From positions 248,001-312,000 of the forward strand of contig WFMF01000050.1 in the NCBI GenBank assembly GCA_011033025.1: a stretch of 64,000 nt of DNA. The letters are read 5' to 3'. Positions 1-12,398 of the stretch are shown here, one piece after another. A model generated the notes under the pieces. That model saw nothing but the letters and a program-made list of their open reading frames with translations. It made no database searches and had not been told where the DNA came from. Numbering within the stretch: the stretch's first letter is position 1; every line of letters begins with the position of its first letter. A program made the translations under genes and the position numbers. This DNA comes from Beroe forskalii (taxonomy: Eukaryota > Ctenophora > Nuda > Beroida > Beroidae).

Positions 1-1579
1 CAAGTGTGAAATTTAAGCTGGTGCCTAGTTTGAGACACCAGGTTAAAGTGTTAATCACAGACTGGTTTCAAAAGAGTGGACCGTAAACTGCAGTGAAACA
101 AGGTTTCTTTATAGATTCATCTCAACCTCATAATATGTGATGAGGTAATTTTGAACTGGAAAGTGCCACACTTGTTGATATCAAGTTGGAAAACAGAGCA
201 AAAGTTGAATCATATGAAGACTAAAAACCACAAGAGAAAATGGTGTCAGAGTGAGATTCTTAGGGGTGTGCATTATACAACTGATAGTTGGTACCTAAGA
301 TCAAGAACATAGTTACATAGGGACTTTTGTATTTAGACAGTGTGTGTGAAAATTAAAAAAAGTGGTATCAAGTGTGCAACATCATGGACCATGGTAACAC
401 GTGGTGTCAATTAGAATAAATTGGACATCTGACCAGTTATGATACTGTGGCTCCCAGCCCCCAACATAATGATTAAAATTTATTTGAATTCTTACGAATT
501 TTACCCAAATTAATGGTTGTTTCAAGAAAAGTGCCTAATTGAAATCAAAGACTGAGGCTTTGCCATGGCTAATTTGTCAATAAGTACCTGCTGGATAAAT
601 TTAGAGTCGGCCATCCCTAAGCGATTTACAAATGCATTCAGGAATCGGACAGCTATGAAATTGGCTGCGTTGACTTGATGCAGAACGAAACGTTCACTAT
701 TTACGCGCTGAGAATGCGCGCAATTCTCAGATCCGCAGTTAACAGTGATCATAGGTAAAACGTTCGAAATTTTATGGTGCAGGTGTTCCTACTGTTTACC
801 GTCTAGTGGAATCTGAATACATTTTTAACTGGAATAAATCATCAAAACCATCAAAAGAATCAAACGTAACTATAAGTTATAGGATGTCAAAACTCGAAAA
901 AAATGAATACTAAAAGTGAAAGTGGGTATGAATCGTCGAATGTTGATAGTTGATAAACAAAATAGGGAAAATGTCAAGTCAAAACTCAATGGACTGGTCA
1001 AGGTTGAGAAACAACGGAGATAAATTCACAAGAAGCTCAACAGAGGCACAATGCTCATTGCTCATAGCAATGCTAACAAAATAAAACAAAAACCGGAAAG
1101 TAATGGCACGTACGGGGAAACACGTACAGGGAAAGTATTACTAGTTCAGTAGTATATCCATGTCCCGAAGTCCCGTTGGAAAGCAATTGCAACTAGATCA
1201 AAACAGAATAAGAGGAGACTATAATAGATGCAATAATTTCCATAAATAGACTAAAATTACATCAAAGCATCAATCTGAGGAACATAAGTACACACGCTGT
1301 ACACACTACACAGCTACACAATTTTTGTCCCAAGTTAACTTAATCAGTGCATGTTACCAAATGTAGGTGAAATATCCAGATGAAGATAATGTTATCCAAA
1401 CAAATTAACAACGCCGCACAATGTTCCCGGTACAAGAACAGAATAAAAGCGAGGACCAGGAAAAATTACATTTTGAATATGAGTAATTGGTGTAATTTTA
1501 CTCATTATTCGTCAAAAGAGTTTTTGAATATGTGTAATCCGCTATTTTTTTGGGGACACTCAAAAATCATCATGTCACC
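1..1579. other. No recognisable gene
   Basis: AT-rich unique-looking sequence. The short open frames inside it have no recognisable domain and no codon signal. I see nothing that can be annotated. Confidence 0.6.
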
Positions 1580-2594
1580 CCCCCCAAAACAGAACTAAAT
1601 GCTTTAGCCAGTTCTTCAGCTGCTTCAGTAGCATTGTCTGTCAGAGAACCATCTTCACATTCCAAGTTGGGAACACCAGACTTGAGTAAACGTTTGTTTC
1701 GTAGGTAGTGGTAGAAAGCTTTGGAATTATCTTTGACATTGCATGCTATTTTTTTCTTTCATAGTTCAACTTCAATCTGAAATTTCATCTTCATAAACTT
1801 GCTGTCGGGACATTGCATAGCTAAAACTTTCAGAAGATGGGTTGCAGTCAAATTGTGTCCAGGCCTTATTCTTAAGTTTCAGTTTGCGTTTCAAAGCAGA
1901 ACTTGACCAAGGTGATTTCAGTGGGACATTATTTTCATAAAAGGATCAGTTGGAACAATATCGAGAGATCTGCTGCAATTTGGCATTAAGCTCTTCCAAC
2001 ATACCTTCAACATCAAGATTATCACCACTGTATTTCCAGTCAATATTGGTAACACTATACTCTAATATCTTATCAGGTGAAATCTTACCCCATAACTGCT
2101 TCTGGACAGTGTCATTTTTTAGAGCAGAGTCATTGGAAACTCCCAACTTGACCACTAAGCATGAGTGATCTGATTTGCCAAGTGGTGAAGATAATTTATG
2201 CCCAGTAACCAGACCATCATTATTCATTAAAACCTGATCAAGCAAGCTTTCCTGGAGTTGACCTCCAACCATCCCCTCCTGCGAGTGGTTTCAGTAGTTA
2301 AAACCCATGAAAGTCCAAGATCATTGAAACATTGGGCAAATCTAGCTTGCTGGTACAGAAGCTTATTATTGGTATCAAAACTGCCTGGTACACAAATGCC
2401 ATTGCTCCAGAGAACATCTGGCAGATTGAAATCTCCAACAATGATAGTTTCATAGGGATTTAATTCATGACAAACATCATTGATACACTGAATCAGATGA
2501 TCATTTTGTTTCTCAGTGAGTGCTTGGGATCTATAAACACATGCAATGCAAACAATGCCTTTGTCTGTTTTAATCCGAACAGCCACAGAGTCAA
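1580..2594 (-). pseudogene. LINE retrotransposon fragment: endonuclease domain plus linker, broken
   Basis: Read on the minus strand, this is the apurinic-type endonuclease (EEP fold) of a CR1/Jockey-like non-LTR retrotransposon, which nicks target DNA. The GDFNLP motif lies near 2430-2450, a VCIACVYRS-like strand lies upstream of it, and the catalytic SDH motif (GKSDHSCL) lies near 2155-2180. The two halves are in different frames, so there is a frameshift near 2250. Below 1945 the frame breaks repeatedly, but the usual linker is still readable (KAWTQF, KAFYHYLRNKRLL, SGVPNLE, DGSLT, EELAKAF). It stops before the reverse transcriptase. The 5' side is cut at about 2594, where the shared repeat module begins. 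Inactive fragment; the family is inferred from motifs. Confidence 0.8.
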
Positions 2595-2846
2595 CAAATA
2601 TAAATAAAAGTCGACAATGATGTATTGAAGATGTTAAAGAATGATTACAAGAACCGTGGTGATTGAATCCTTCGGCGGAAAAAAACTGACCTGTTCTTGG
2701 TGACGATCGAGATGTTGAGATATTCAGCGCTCGATTCTCAGACACATGATGATTCACGGAGTGCGCGGCTCCGACTAAGTAAAAAATTTAATTTTTACTT
2801 TAAATTGCCGTGGTGGTTGATCCTTCCGGATCAATTGGCTCATGTG
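2595..2846 (+). repeat. Mosaic repeat core module, copy 1
   Basis: This segment recurs at 31790-31945 (minus), 37696-37916 (plus) and 60246-60505 (minus). The shared core runs from the AACAG/GTCAGTTTTT-like edge to AAATTGCCG and is nearly identical in all copies. Inside it, GAAGGATTCAATCACCACGG and GAAGGATCAACCACCACGG (both on the minus strand) form a direct repeat about 150 bp apart. The core has no coding potential I recognise. Confidence 0.75.
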
Positions 2847-2879
2847 AACGTATCCGTAGGAGAAAGGGCAAGTGCACTT

Positions 2880-3885
2880 CTGCAGACAAAAAAGCGCATG
2901 CACTTCCCCAGAATAGAAAAGCGCGCGCACTTCTTCAGAAAAGAAATGCGCGCGCACTTCTTCAGAAAAGAAAAGCGCGCGCACTTCTTCAGAAAAGAAA
3001 AGCGCGCGCACTTCTTCATAGAAGAAAAGCGCGCGCACTTCTTCATAGAAGAAAAGCGCGCGCACTTCTTCATAGAAGAAAAGCGCGCGCACAATTCTTC
3101 ATAGAAGAAAAGCGCGCGCACAATTCTTCATAGAAGAAAAGCGCGCGCACAATTCTTCATAGAAGAAAAGCGCGCGCACAATTCTTTATAGAAGAAAAGC
3201 GCGCGCACTTCTTCATAGAAGAAAAGCGCGCGCACTTCTTCATAGAAGAAAAGCGCGCGCACTCCTTCATAGAAGAAAAGCGCGAACACTTCTTCATAGA
3301 AGAAAAGAGCGCGCACTTCTTCATAGAAGAAAAGCGCGCGCACTTCTTCATAGAAGAAAAGCGCGCGCACGGCGCACTTCTTCATAGAAGAAAAGCGCGC
3401 GCACTTCTTCAGAGAAGAAAAGCGCGCGCGTTTCTTCAGAGAAGAAAAGCACGCGCGTTTCTTCAGAGAAAAAAAGCACGTGCGTTTCTTCAGAGAAAAA
3501 AAGCACGTGCGTTTCTTCAGAGAAGAAAAGCACGCGCGTTTCTTCAGAGAAGAAAAGCACGCGCGTTTCTTCAGAGAAGAAAAGCACGCGTTTCTTCAGA
3601 GAAGAAAAGCACGTGTTCGCATTTCTTCATAGAAGAAAAAGCGCGCACTTCTTCAGAGAAGAAAAAGCACGCGTTTCTTCAAGCACGCGCGTTTCTTCAG
3701 AGAAAACGCGCGTTTCTTCAGAAAAAAAGCGTTTCTTCAGAGAAAAAAGCACGCGCGTTCTTCAGAAGAAGAAAAGCACGCGCGTTTCTTCAGAAGAAAA
3801 GCACGCGCGTTTCTTCAGAGAAGAAAAGCACGTGCGTTTCTTCAGAGAAGAAAAGCACGTGCGTTTCTTGACGAAACGCATGTAA
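2880..3885. repeat. 27-bp minisatellite, GCGCGC-rich, hairpin-forming unit
   Basis: Roughly 35 copies of a 27-bp unit. It has two main variants: CTTCTTCATAGAAGAAAAGC plus GCGCGCA up to about 3400, then TTTCTTCAGAGAAGAAAAGC plus ACGCGCG. Each unit contains the dyad CTTCT..AGAAG followed by alternating GC. The unit length is a multiple of three, so several frames stay open; these are not genes. Confidence 0.95.
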
Positions 3886-4341
3886 TTTACTTATATGCTT
3901 CTCTGAAGAAAATTTATTGAGAGAAGCAAACAAGCTAATTTTAAGGAAGCGCATGCAAAATTCCGTAACAAAACATGGAGTAAGCATGGAGTAAGCTTAA
4001 AATCTAACATCGTTTTTTATATTTTTGTTAGTGACACTAGTCAGTAGTCGTGGCTGGAAATGAAATAAAATAAAATCAAAAACGAACTTCTACTATTGGT
4101 GTTTGCCATTAGAAATAAGGATCAGTTAATTTTGATCAAATTGCAAAACAGCAAAAATCAGTATTAGTACTCAGCTGAAAACAGTTTTGATTCCGACCTT
4201 ATTGTTATCTTTCCCTCAACATCCACTCAAAACATATTCAACTCTTTGTAAAACATACCAATATCATAGGGAATAACAGACTCTAAATCAAATTCTCCTG
4301 TTTATCAAGTTTATCACATCCACATAATACCTTTAGTGGTA
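3886..4341. other. No recognisable gene
   Basis: Unique AT-rich sequence between the minisatellite and the gap. It holds degraded echoes of the minisatellite unit at 3890-3990 and nothing else recognisable. Confidence 0.6.
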
Positions 4342-4441
4342 NNNNNNNNNNNNNNNNNNNNNNNNNNNNNNNNNNNNNNNNNNNNNNNNNNNNNNNNNNN
4401 NNNNNNNNNNNNNNNNNNNNNNNNNNNNNNNNNNNNNNNNN
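4342..4441. other. Assembly gap of 100 N
   Basis: A run of exactly 100 N, the conventional placeholder for a gap of unknown length. Order and orientation of the flanks depend on scaffolding. Confidence 0.98.
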
Positions 4442-4459
4442 AAAAGTTTGATTATCAAT

Positions 4460-5230
4460 GAAATCCTAGGTCTGCCGTGTCACTGACACCAGTCCGACGT
4501 GTCACTGACACCTCCCTGTCATACTGAAAATAGTCTGACACCATTTCTTTGTTTATCCTTGACACGAGTCTGACGAATCACTGGCACCAGTCAGCCGTGT
4601 AACTGACACCAGGACCACTGACCAGTCTGTCGTGTCAATGACACCAGTCTACCCTGTCAATGACACCAGTCTGTCGTGTCATGAACACCAGTCTGACGTG
4701 TTACTGACACCAATCTGTCGTAGCACTGACACCAGTCTACCGTGCCAGGATACCAGTCTGGCCGTGTCATGAACACCAGTCTGACGTGTTACTGACACCA
4801 ATCTGTCGTAGCACTGACACCAGCCCAATGTGTCATCGACACCAGTCTGCCGTGTCAGCGAACACCGTCTGACGTGTTGCCGACACCACCTGTCGTAGCA
4901 CTGACACCAGTCTACCGCAGTCAATGACACCAGTCCGCCGTGTCATGAAACCTGTCTGACGTGTTACTGACACCAATCTGTCGTAGCACTGACACCAATC
5001 TAACCTGTCCATGACACCACTACTGCTAGGAAGGGATGGGTCAGCGAGGGTCCAGGCAGCGCTCAGTCGAGGGAGCTTGACACCAGGTGAGCGTGTCAAT
5101 GACTTTTGGGCCCCGTGTCATGAAAACAAGAGACGTGTTACTGACACGGTTGCCATGTAGCACTGACACCCAGCGGCCTGTCCATGACACCTCCTACTGC
5201 TAGAAGGGAGTGAGGGCAACTGAGGGTATA
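4460..5230. repeat. Degenerate 22-23-bp tandem repeat with about 90-bp higher-order unit
   Basis: Variants of TGACACCAGTCTGCCGTGTC recur every 22-23 bp. Four of them form a higher-order unit of about 90 bp, seen in the repeats of TGTCATGAACACCAGTCTGA near 4676 and 4766 and degraded copies near 4850, 4945 and 5117. An interruption (ACTGCTAGGAAGGGA.. and ACTGCTAGAAGGGAG..) appears twice, near 5025 and 5195, suggesting a further level of about 180 bp. Confidence 0.85.
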
Positions 5231-5565
5231 TCAGCTCAGGACGAGGGAGCGTAGGCCTACGGTGAAGGGTAGAATCTCTTGGGGCCCCGGATGGGACGAG
5301 AGTCCTGTTCCTCCCCGGTTGCCATAGTGTCGGAGCAGCCCATTCAGATATGAGCCCTGGTCTGTGAGGAGTGAGGGCAAAAAGCTATAACTCGGACGCA
5401 AAGAAATACGCTTAATTTACTTAAGGTCGAGACAAGACGATGATGGTGTACTTGCGAATTTGTTTTTAGTATTATCTAATGTAACATTCTATAATACTTC
5501 AGTCGGCGGATTGGAAAAGTAGGTTCGACGGAAAAGATCCGCTGTACGCAAAGAAATTGGGTCAC
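5231..5565. other. No recognisable gene
   Basis: Mixed sequence between the tandem repeat and the inverted repeat. It is moderately GC-rich and has no open frame of interest. Confidence 0.5.
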
Positions 5566-7215
5566 GTGACATCATGACGTGACGAATCAGAGACGTAGGA
5601 GACGCTGGACGCGCAAAAATCAGCTTTCAAAAAGATAGTCCCGAACGCAAAGGGCGATTCAACAAATGAGGTATTCAAGAGTTAGAGATAATTAAAAGGG
5701 CCCCCGGGGAAACCCCCCAACACTGTCCAAAAACACGGTTGGATTTTACGGGTTAACCCCCTGGGCCTTTTAGTCAATTTTAAAAAATTAGCTGGGCTCG
5801 ATGTAAATAAACATCACACTTTTTAAGGCTGCCATAGAAAAAAGCATTTATTCTTAAAATCAGAGGATGGGGTTTTTAAAAACCATGGAAAAACAAATTT
5901 CCTTTGGTTTTAAAAATCAAAAGATTGGGAAATTGTTAAACTTTTGGGGGAAAAATTTGGGGGTTGCCCTTTTTTTACCTTTAAAGAGTCTGATAATTGG
6001 CATGCTGGGAAAGGGAAATTTGGGGTTTTTCATTATCAATTTTGTTTATTAAACTTTAGTAACGTATTAAAAACAATATAACAACGGAGAGACACGGCTG
6101 CATAGATTGGGTGATTGGGAATAGGCTATTATAAAAAACACTTTTTTGAACGGGAAACCACAATTTTTCTTTTTTTCCCCAAAACATTGTGATTCGAAAA
6201 GATACTATAGCAAAGCTTTAATATCACCGAAAACTTTTATTTAATCATATACCATTTTAGGTAACTGATCGTCAGGTGGAAAAAAAATATCCAGATCAAC
6301 AAATTTTGAAAAGTCACAACCGGGAATTTGGGTAGTAGCGGGGGAAAATGCTGTCTAATTTTTTTTAAACCTTTATTTTCCAAAAGTTATTGTCAAAAAT
6401 ATTTCGGGTTTTGATTCAAATGAATTTCTGGGAAAAAGGCACAAAATAGTAAATTTTGGGCCAAAAAAGTAATTTTTTGGGTTGTTATTATTTCCAATTT
6501 TGGGGTTTTTTGGGATCAAAAGGGTTGATTTTAAGACTTTGTAAATTGATTAACTTAATTTAGATTTTAAGGGATCTTGGAATTTGATGTTTCACCCTTT
6601 AGTGAAGATAAAGCTCTGAGGACTGCCGGTAAAGTTCGTCATATCATCTCGGTGGCTCATTCTCTACCTGATCCGATGAGGCAGGGAGTCTTAGCATTTC
6701 ATCAGACCGAGCAAACGCGAAGCATTACCTTTATTTATAACCCAGAGCTTATTTTGATATTTCTAACGGTTATTGATTATCGGTATCCTTATAGACTTTA
6801 AATTCTAGCTTCCCATCCCTCTAAATTGTATATAGCGGAGCTTGCATCATGATTCTGTTGACTTTTATGATTTGCAAAATGTTGAGATCTTGTTGTATGA
6901 GGAAGGGTCGACATCGAAAATTCAAAATAACGTCACGGGGATTCGATCTGGGACATTCTTCTTAAGAGTCTAGTGTTAACCACTCGCCCATCGCTCTCGT
7001 GCCTGAAAGTATTTTGATGCCATATTCACCATGTTTTTAATTCTGACCAAAATTTTCCAAAATTGCAAGATTTTTCTCCTTTAAGGTAATTTCCCGTTGT
7101 AACTCCAATACATACCAAAATCTGGAGTGAAATAACCCTGAAGTATGGCATTTCTCCGGATGGGAAGCTAGAATATCAAGTTCTACTGCCATAACGATAC
7201 CGCTACCTGTAGGAT
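5566..7215 (+). repeat. Left arm of 3.5-kb inverted repeat, low-complexity consensus
   Basis: This arm is the reverse complement of 7340-9110. The inner ends share ATAACGATACCGCTACCTGT. Outer anchors include GAGACGCTGGACGCGC near 5607 against its complement near 9052. Between about 5690 and 6570 the sequence is smeared into G, T and A homopolymers where the other arm has normal complexity, for example GGGAAAGGGAAATTTGGGG against GAAGGCAAATTTGGAAGC. I read this block as a poor consensus rather than biology. Confidence 0.8.
6932..7000 (-). mobile_element. tRNA-derived SINE-like segment (left-arm copy)
   Basis: Minus-strand counterpart of 7558-7627. The pol III A-box-like GGGCGAGTGGTTAA and B-box-like GATCGAATCCC are preserved. 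It is carried inside the inverted repeat rather than inserted independently. Confidence 0.45.
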
Positions 7216-7339
7216 AGCGCTACTTGTGGTCGCATGGGATGTGAAAGGAGCTCCTCAGCCAAAAAAGTACTTTGTAACTTACCGTATCAGCTTATCAGCA
7301 AGAGAACAAGCCTATAGTCTGATATCATCATCTTGGCCG

Positions 7340-9110
7340 TATAGGTAGCGGTATCGTTATGGCAGTAGAACTTGATATTCTAGCTTCCCATCCGGGGAAT
7401 GCATACTTCAGGGTTATTTCACTCTAGAATTTGGTATGTATTGAGATTACAACGGGTATGTATTGAGATTACAAACGATAAAAATCTTGCAAATTTGGAA
7501 AATTTTGGTCGAATTAAAACAGGTGAATCTGGTGCATCAAAATACTTTCTATGCACGAGAGCGATGGGCGAGTGGTTAACACTTGTGACTCTTAAGCAGA
7601 ATGTCCCAGATCGAATCCCCGTGGACGCTATATTTTCGATGTCGACCTTCTCATACAACAAGATCTCCAACATTTTGCAAATCATAAAGTCAACAGAATC
7701 ATGATGCAAGCTCCATATATACAATTTAGAGGATGGGAAGCTAGAATTTAAAGTCTATAAGGATACCGATGTCAATAGCCGTTAGAAATGTCAAAAATAA
7801 GCTCACAGGTTATAAGTAAAGGTAATGCTTCGCGTTTGCTCGGTCTGATGAGTACTCTAAGACTCCTTACCTCATCGGATCAGGTAGAGAATGAGCCACC
7901 GAGATGATATGACGAACTTTTTACCGGCAGTCCTCCAAGAGCTTTATCTTCACTCAAGAGTGTAGCATGCGAGTCGCAGATCGCCTGAAATCATGAAATT
8001 AAGTTAATCAAGTGTACAAAAGTCTTATATCAACGCCTTGTGAGTGCCCAAAATCTTAAAAATTGCTTGTGAGATAATAACAAGCCAAAATGCTACTGTT
8101 TTAGCGACCAAATTTACTATTTTGTGCCATTCCCAGTTAATTGGCATTTGAATCGAAACACAAGGAAATACTTTACCCCGAGCAATAACTCTGGAGAAAA
8201 TCAAGGCTCTGAAAAAATTCAGAGCAGCATCTTCCGCTACTATCGATTCAACCTGGTTGTGAGCTTCGTTTCACAATCTGTTGATCATGGATATTTGTTC
8301 CACCTGACGCCAGTCGGGTTACCTGAAATGGTATATGATTGAAATCAAAGATTATTACGGTGATACTTAAAGCTTTGCTTATAGTATGCTTTTCGAATCA
8401 CGATGTATGTAGGTAAAGCTTAATCAAGACAAATTGTCGGACTTCAACACGTTCAATAAGTGTTTTTATCATATGTAATAGCCTCAGCCTGCCAATCACC
8501 CAATCTATGCAGCCGTGTCTCTCCGTTGTTATATGTGCGACTATGCAATTACTCAGTTTAATGAGCAAAAATTGATAATAAACAAGCTTCCAAATTTGCC
8601 TTCAGCATGTCACACGGTGATCAGACTCTTTGAAGGTAGACAAGGTACAGCAGCTCCAAATTTCTACCGCATAAGATTGTAACAATATCCAGATCTGTCA
8701 TGATTCATTAAACACAAGGAAATATTGTTATATACATGCTATGTTTGAAAACCCATCACGTTGTCTGAACAAAGAATAAATGCGCTGTCTATGGCACCTT
8801 GACAGCTTCAAAGAGTGTGATTTGCTTCTTGATTACATCGAGAAACAGCTCCAACTCGTATTTTTCCCGCTTGACTACAAGGTCGAGTGATTCAACAAGT
8901 AAAATACTTATACACGATGTTCTCTGGAGCAGTGTTGGGGTTACCTCAGGTCCTCTGCCATGCTATCTCTAACTCGTGAATACCTCGCAGCTGATGAATC
9001 GTCCTGCGTTCGAGGACTATCTGTCTCTGAGAACGCGCTGAGTTGCGCGCGCGTCCAGCGTCTCCTGCTGCCCTCTGATTGGCCGATGTTACGTCACGCG
9101 CTGGTCACGT
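7340..9110 (-). repeat. Right arm of 3.5-kb inverted repeat
   Basis: Inverted copy of 5566-7215, separated from it by about 125 bp. Sequence quality is normal. The outer end (8995-9130) is CpG-dense and contains TCACGTG; the matching part of the left arm also keeps a CACGTG (5573). No coding region is recognised in either arm. Confidence 0.8.
7558..7627 (+). mobile_element. tRNA-derived SINE-like segment with pol III boxes
   Basis: GGGCGAGTGGTTAACAC (A-box-like, 7566) and GATCGAATCCC (B-box-like, 7610) stand about 45 bp apart, as in leucine/serine-type tRNAs. CTTAAGC lies where an anticodon loop (TAA) would be, but the anticodon and acceptor stems do not pair well. I therefore call it tRNA-derived and not a functional tRNA gene. 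Confidence 0.5.
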
Positions 9111-12100
9111 GCGCGGCAGCTCGAAGAGTCACCAAGCAGTCCGCCAATTTCTAATACGCGGAGTATAGTATTACGCAACCACGCAACGACAAAATACTGT
9201 GCTTCTTAATAAGATAAAATGATTTTCATACCAATTCCTAATGGTTACCTTAGCGAGCAAAAGGATAATATAGGCGCTTGCTTCCTACAAACGTTCTGTC
9301 AGAACAAATGATTTTATCGGAATTCAATAGATTTTGTCTCAATACTCGAATAATAGGATTTGATGATAGCCGTAAGCTGGCTGACAAGTATTTTAAATTT
9401 GACCTCTGCGCTTTTGACTCAAATCATCTGGCGGTAGAAACATTTGCATCAACAAGCGGCACAAACGTTTGTACAGTGGAAGAAAATCGAAAGAAGTTTC
9501 CGTGATTTCGAATAAGGCTCATTCCTGCGACTAGCATATTAAATAGGTAGCATGGAATTATTTTAATAGTCATTTAGAGTCATTAACGGGCTACACCCTA
9601 TGACATGGGATTAGGAGGAAAATGAATAATATTGAAATTAATTGTCTGGGGTATTATAGGATCGCCACTTAATATCAATTTATATCGATGGTGTATTAGC
9701 GAGCAGGTTGATCGTAAACTTGTGCACTGATTTGCCAATTTCATGACGGTTTCAGGACCTAACGACAAGCTGACAAGCTAAAACACCAAAGATATCATAT
9801 TCTAATATCAGACGTTGCCTGGTTGAACAATATACGATACTATTTTCGCGTTGTCTCCATACCCACACCAAAATTATATAAATTGAAGCGGGGAATAAAT
9901 ACTCAATCAGTCAATGACTAAATACTAGCTACATGCTATTAAAGTATTAAACTGAATTCGTGTGAGAAGGATTAAAGGCTCGCCCCCCCTTTAAGCTTGT
10001 CTTTGTCACGCACTGTATTAGCTTATTACTATTAGTGTATTACTACTCTGGTTTGATCCGATCCATTGTAAGATGGGCATTTTCAATCTTATTAATGCCT
10101 CGCAATATATATGGCATGTCTATTGTCTACTGTAGATTGTACGAAGGTAATCTGTATACCTGGATGCCTACAGGATAGTACCATATTATGAACCTGACAG
10201 ATCCATTGAACAGATTGTGCCGATTAATCCTACTGCCAACTAAGGTACTAGTTCGCAGTATCGAAGGTACTTTGGCATTATATCACCATGTCACATGTGT
10301 CGTAGCGTAATATACGCCTATGTAACGCCACGAAGTACTACCGTTACACAAATAATTGCACTCAACTTCGCCTGACGCCTCGTCAATACGTGCACTTGTC
10401 GACGAGTGTGATTAGTGCTCTAATTGCCACTCAGTGATGCCTTATGTGGTGTAATTGGCGAGGAGTAGCCGAGTGTGATGTGCACAATATGCATTGAAAC
10501 TTGGCTTATCGTGAGGCGATGTTTTGCAGTGCAGCATAAACATGGATAAGGAAACTTAATGTCTAATAGAGTAATAGCTTTGTCCTGTATCCTAAATGGA
10601 GAATTTAATTTCTGCAAAAACCTCGATCTATTTAGCGATGACCAAATGGCAAGTACTATTAAAAAAGAAGGCAGGGAAGTCAGATGATGTGAGATTTAGT
10701 AACTAATGAAGGCATTAACTTTTATCACGCGAATCGTCAAATCACATATTACTTTTTGACGAATTAACTTATAAAATATAATATTCAACGACAATACTTT
10801 GCTAGTTTGCTGCAAGAGACAATATAAGATTCAATACTGTATGACAACGATTAAATTGTTTCCTCAAGTTATAATCAAATATAAAGTTTTGTTGGTCAAT
10901 GTCAGCAGAGAATTTTATTGTGATGGTTATATCATGAAATATATAGGGGAGTATGGCGCATGTCACATGACCAGGCGACCTGGTGTATGGGAGCTCTCTT
11001 CTAATGATGGTTGCTTTAAGCCGCACACGAGAAATAGGCGGTTCAACGTCATCAACTCACTCTGTTGAGCTATGATAATGACGTCATCCTACCTGCCTAT
11101 TTCATGTGCGCGGCCATTAGTCTGTATAGGATGATTGAGAGTGGGAGTGGTGCTTTGCAATAGAGGCTTTATTATTAAAAGCCACCTGTTGTACTATTAA
11201 CCAAGGAATTGAATTTAATTAACTGCAAGGAGTTAAATGCCTCGGAAGTCCTTGCGATTTTCCAATTAGAATAATTAAGTGGAGTGCAAAGATACTGGTC
11301 ATTGAATAGTCAAACAACGCCCCAAAAGGCGTTCACTCAAGCTGTACTGCTCATAATAAATTGGTATCAAGACTCCTTGAATCAATATCCTCCATGGAGT
11401 GATTTATTTTCCGGTATTAGATCACGGAACTGGCAGGTTGCCATAGTTCTTATTTCAAGTTCAATTTCCAGCATCGTGAAGAATGGCCGTCTATTGCAAT
11501 CGTGATCATCTATGTTAATAATTTGAGAGTGTTCGTGCATCTGTCTGTAATGACTATTAAAGAAGTGCATTTGATATTTTTGATCGGTTTTTTCGGGAAA
11601 ATCTTCACCCAATTAAGGGGATTGTTATCATTAAAGGGAAATTTGAGTTAGACCGTCCGTTGATTAGTTATTCGCATAATAAATATCATGCGTTTACTAT
11701 GCTATTATATGCTATGTAAAGGCAATATTATATAGGTGATCTCAAATTAAAACGTATGTTGTGCGGTGCATTTCCGCGAATATCTGTAATCCTCGGTAAG
11801 CGGTAGTGGTGATCCAATCACTTTACACATTCCTTGATGAGGTCATGAAGCAAGTAACTGTTGGCTGCTGGATACAAGATGAACCAAAGGTATGAGGTTG
11901 ATTGTTTCCACTTTCCGCGAATCTTCGCGGGCAAACGCTTAATTCATATTTTTATTGACCACCTCCTTTTAATAACTCAAAATTGACTCCTTTTGACTCA
12001 AAGTATCGGGTAGTAGCAATTGCAGTAACAAGAGAAACTATTTGAGCTGCAATATCAATATTGTCAGCTGGTCACAACCTTCATTAAATAGGTGATTATT

Positions 12101-12398
12101 AAATAGGTAATGGAGCTCACGCGCTGCGAACTATATCGCGTTGCAAACTATCCCAGGTTTACAACTTCACAAGAAGCGAGACTCAATCGAAAGACTACTG
12201 TTTTACAGTAATTGTCGAATTAAACCGTGAACTCTTTACAACGACCATCGAATTCAGTCCGTTCAATCAAATTATAGCCATGCATTACTTTGCATAATGC
12301 TGCATAAATAGAGAAAACAGTCTCCATCCTAATTATAGTGTACTGAGGTTCTGTACACATCTTACATGTGACAAAGACACTACACAAGTGCTCACTCC
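9111..12398. other. Intergenic, no recognisable gene
   Basis: About 3.3 kb of AT-rich sequence. Short open frames inside lack any recognised domain. The only structure I see is the dyad at 11020-11114. It contains the likely 3' flank of the lipoxygenase, but no canonical AATAAA lies close to the stop. Confidence 0.6.
11020..11114. repeat. Inverted repeat with CRE-like loop
   Basis: GCCGCACACGAGAAATAGGC (11020-11039) pairs with GCCTATTTCATGTGCGCGGC (11095-11114) with two mismatches. The loop holds AACGTCATCAAC and TGACGTCATC, a CREB-type palindrome. It could be a small foldback element or a regulatory dyad. Confidence 0.6.

Noticed and set aside
2660..2720. Spliced-leader RNA gene in the core module (AACAG followed by GTCAGT donor-like sequence)
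   Set aside because: No Sm-binding site or short-RNA structure could be found after the donor-like sequence, and copies lie in scattered repeat contexts.
2820..2850. GGAAGGATCA beside the core module resembling the 3' end of 18S rRNA
   Set aside because: Only about ten bases agree; no upstream 18S or downstream ITS/5.8S sequence is present.
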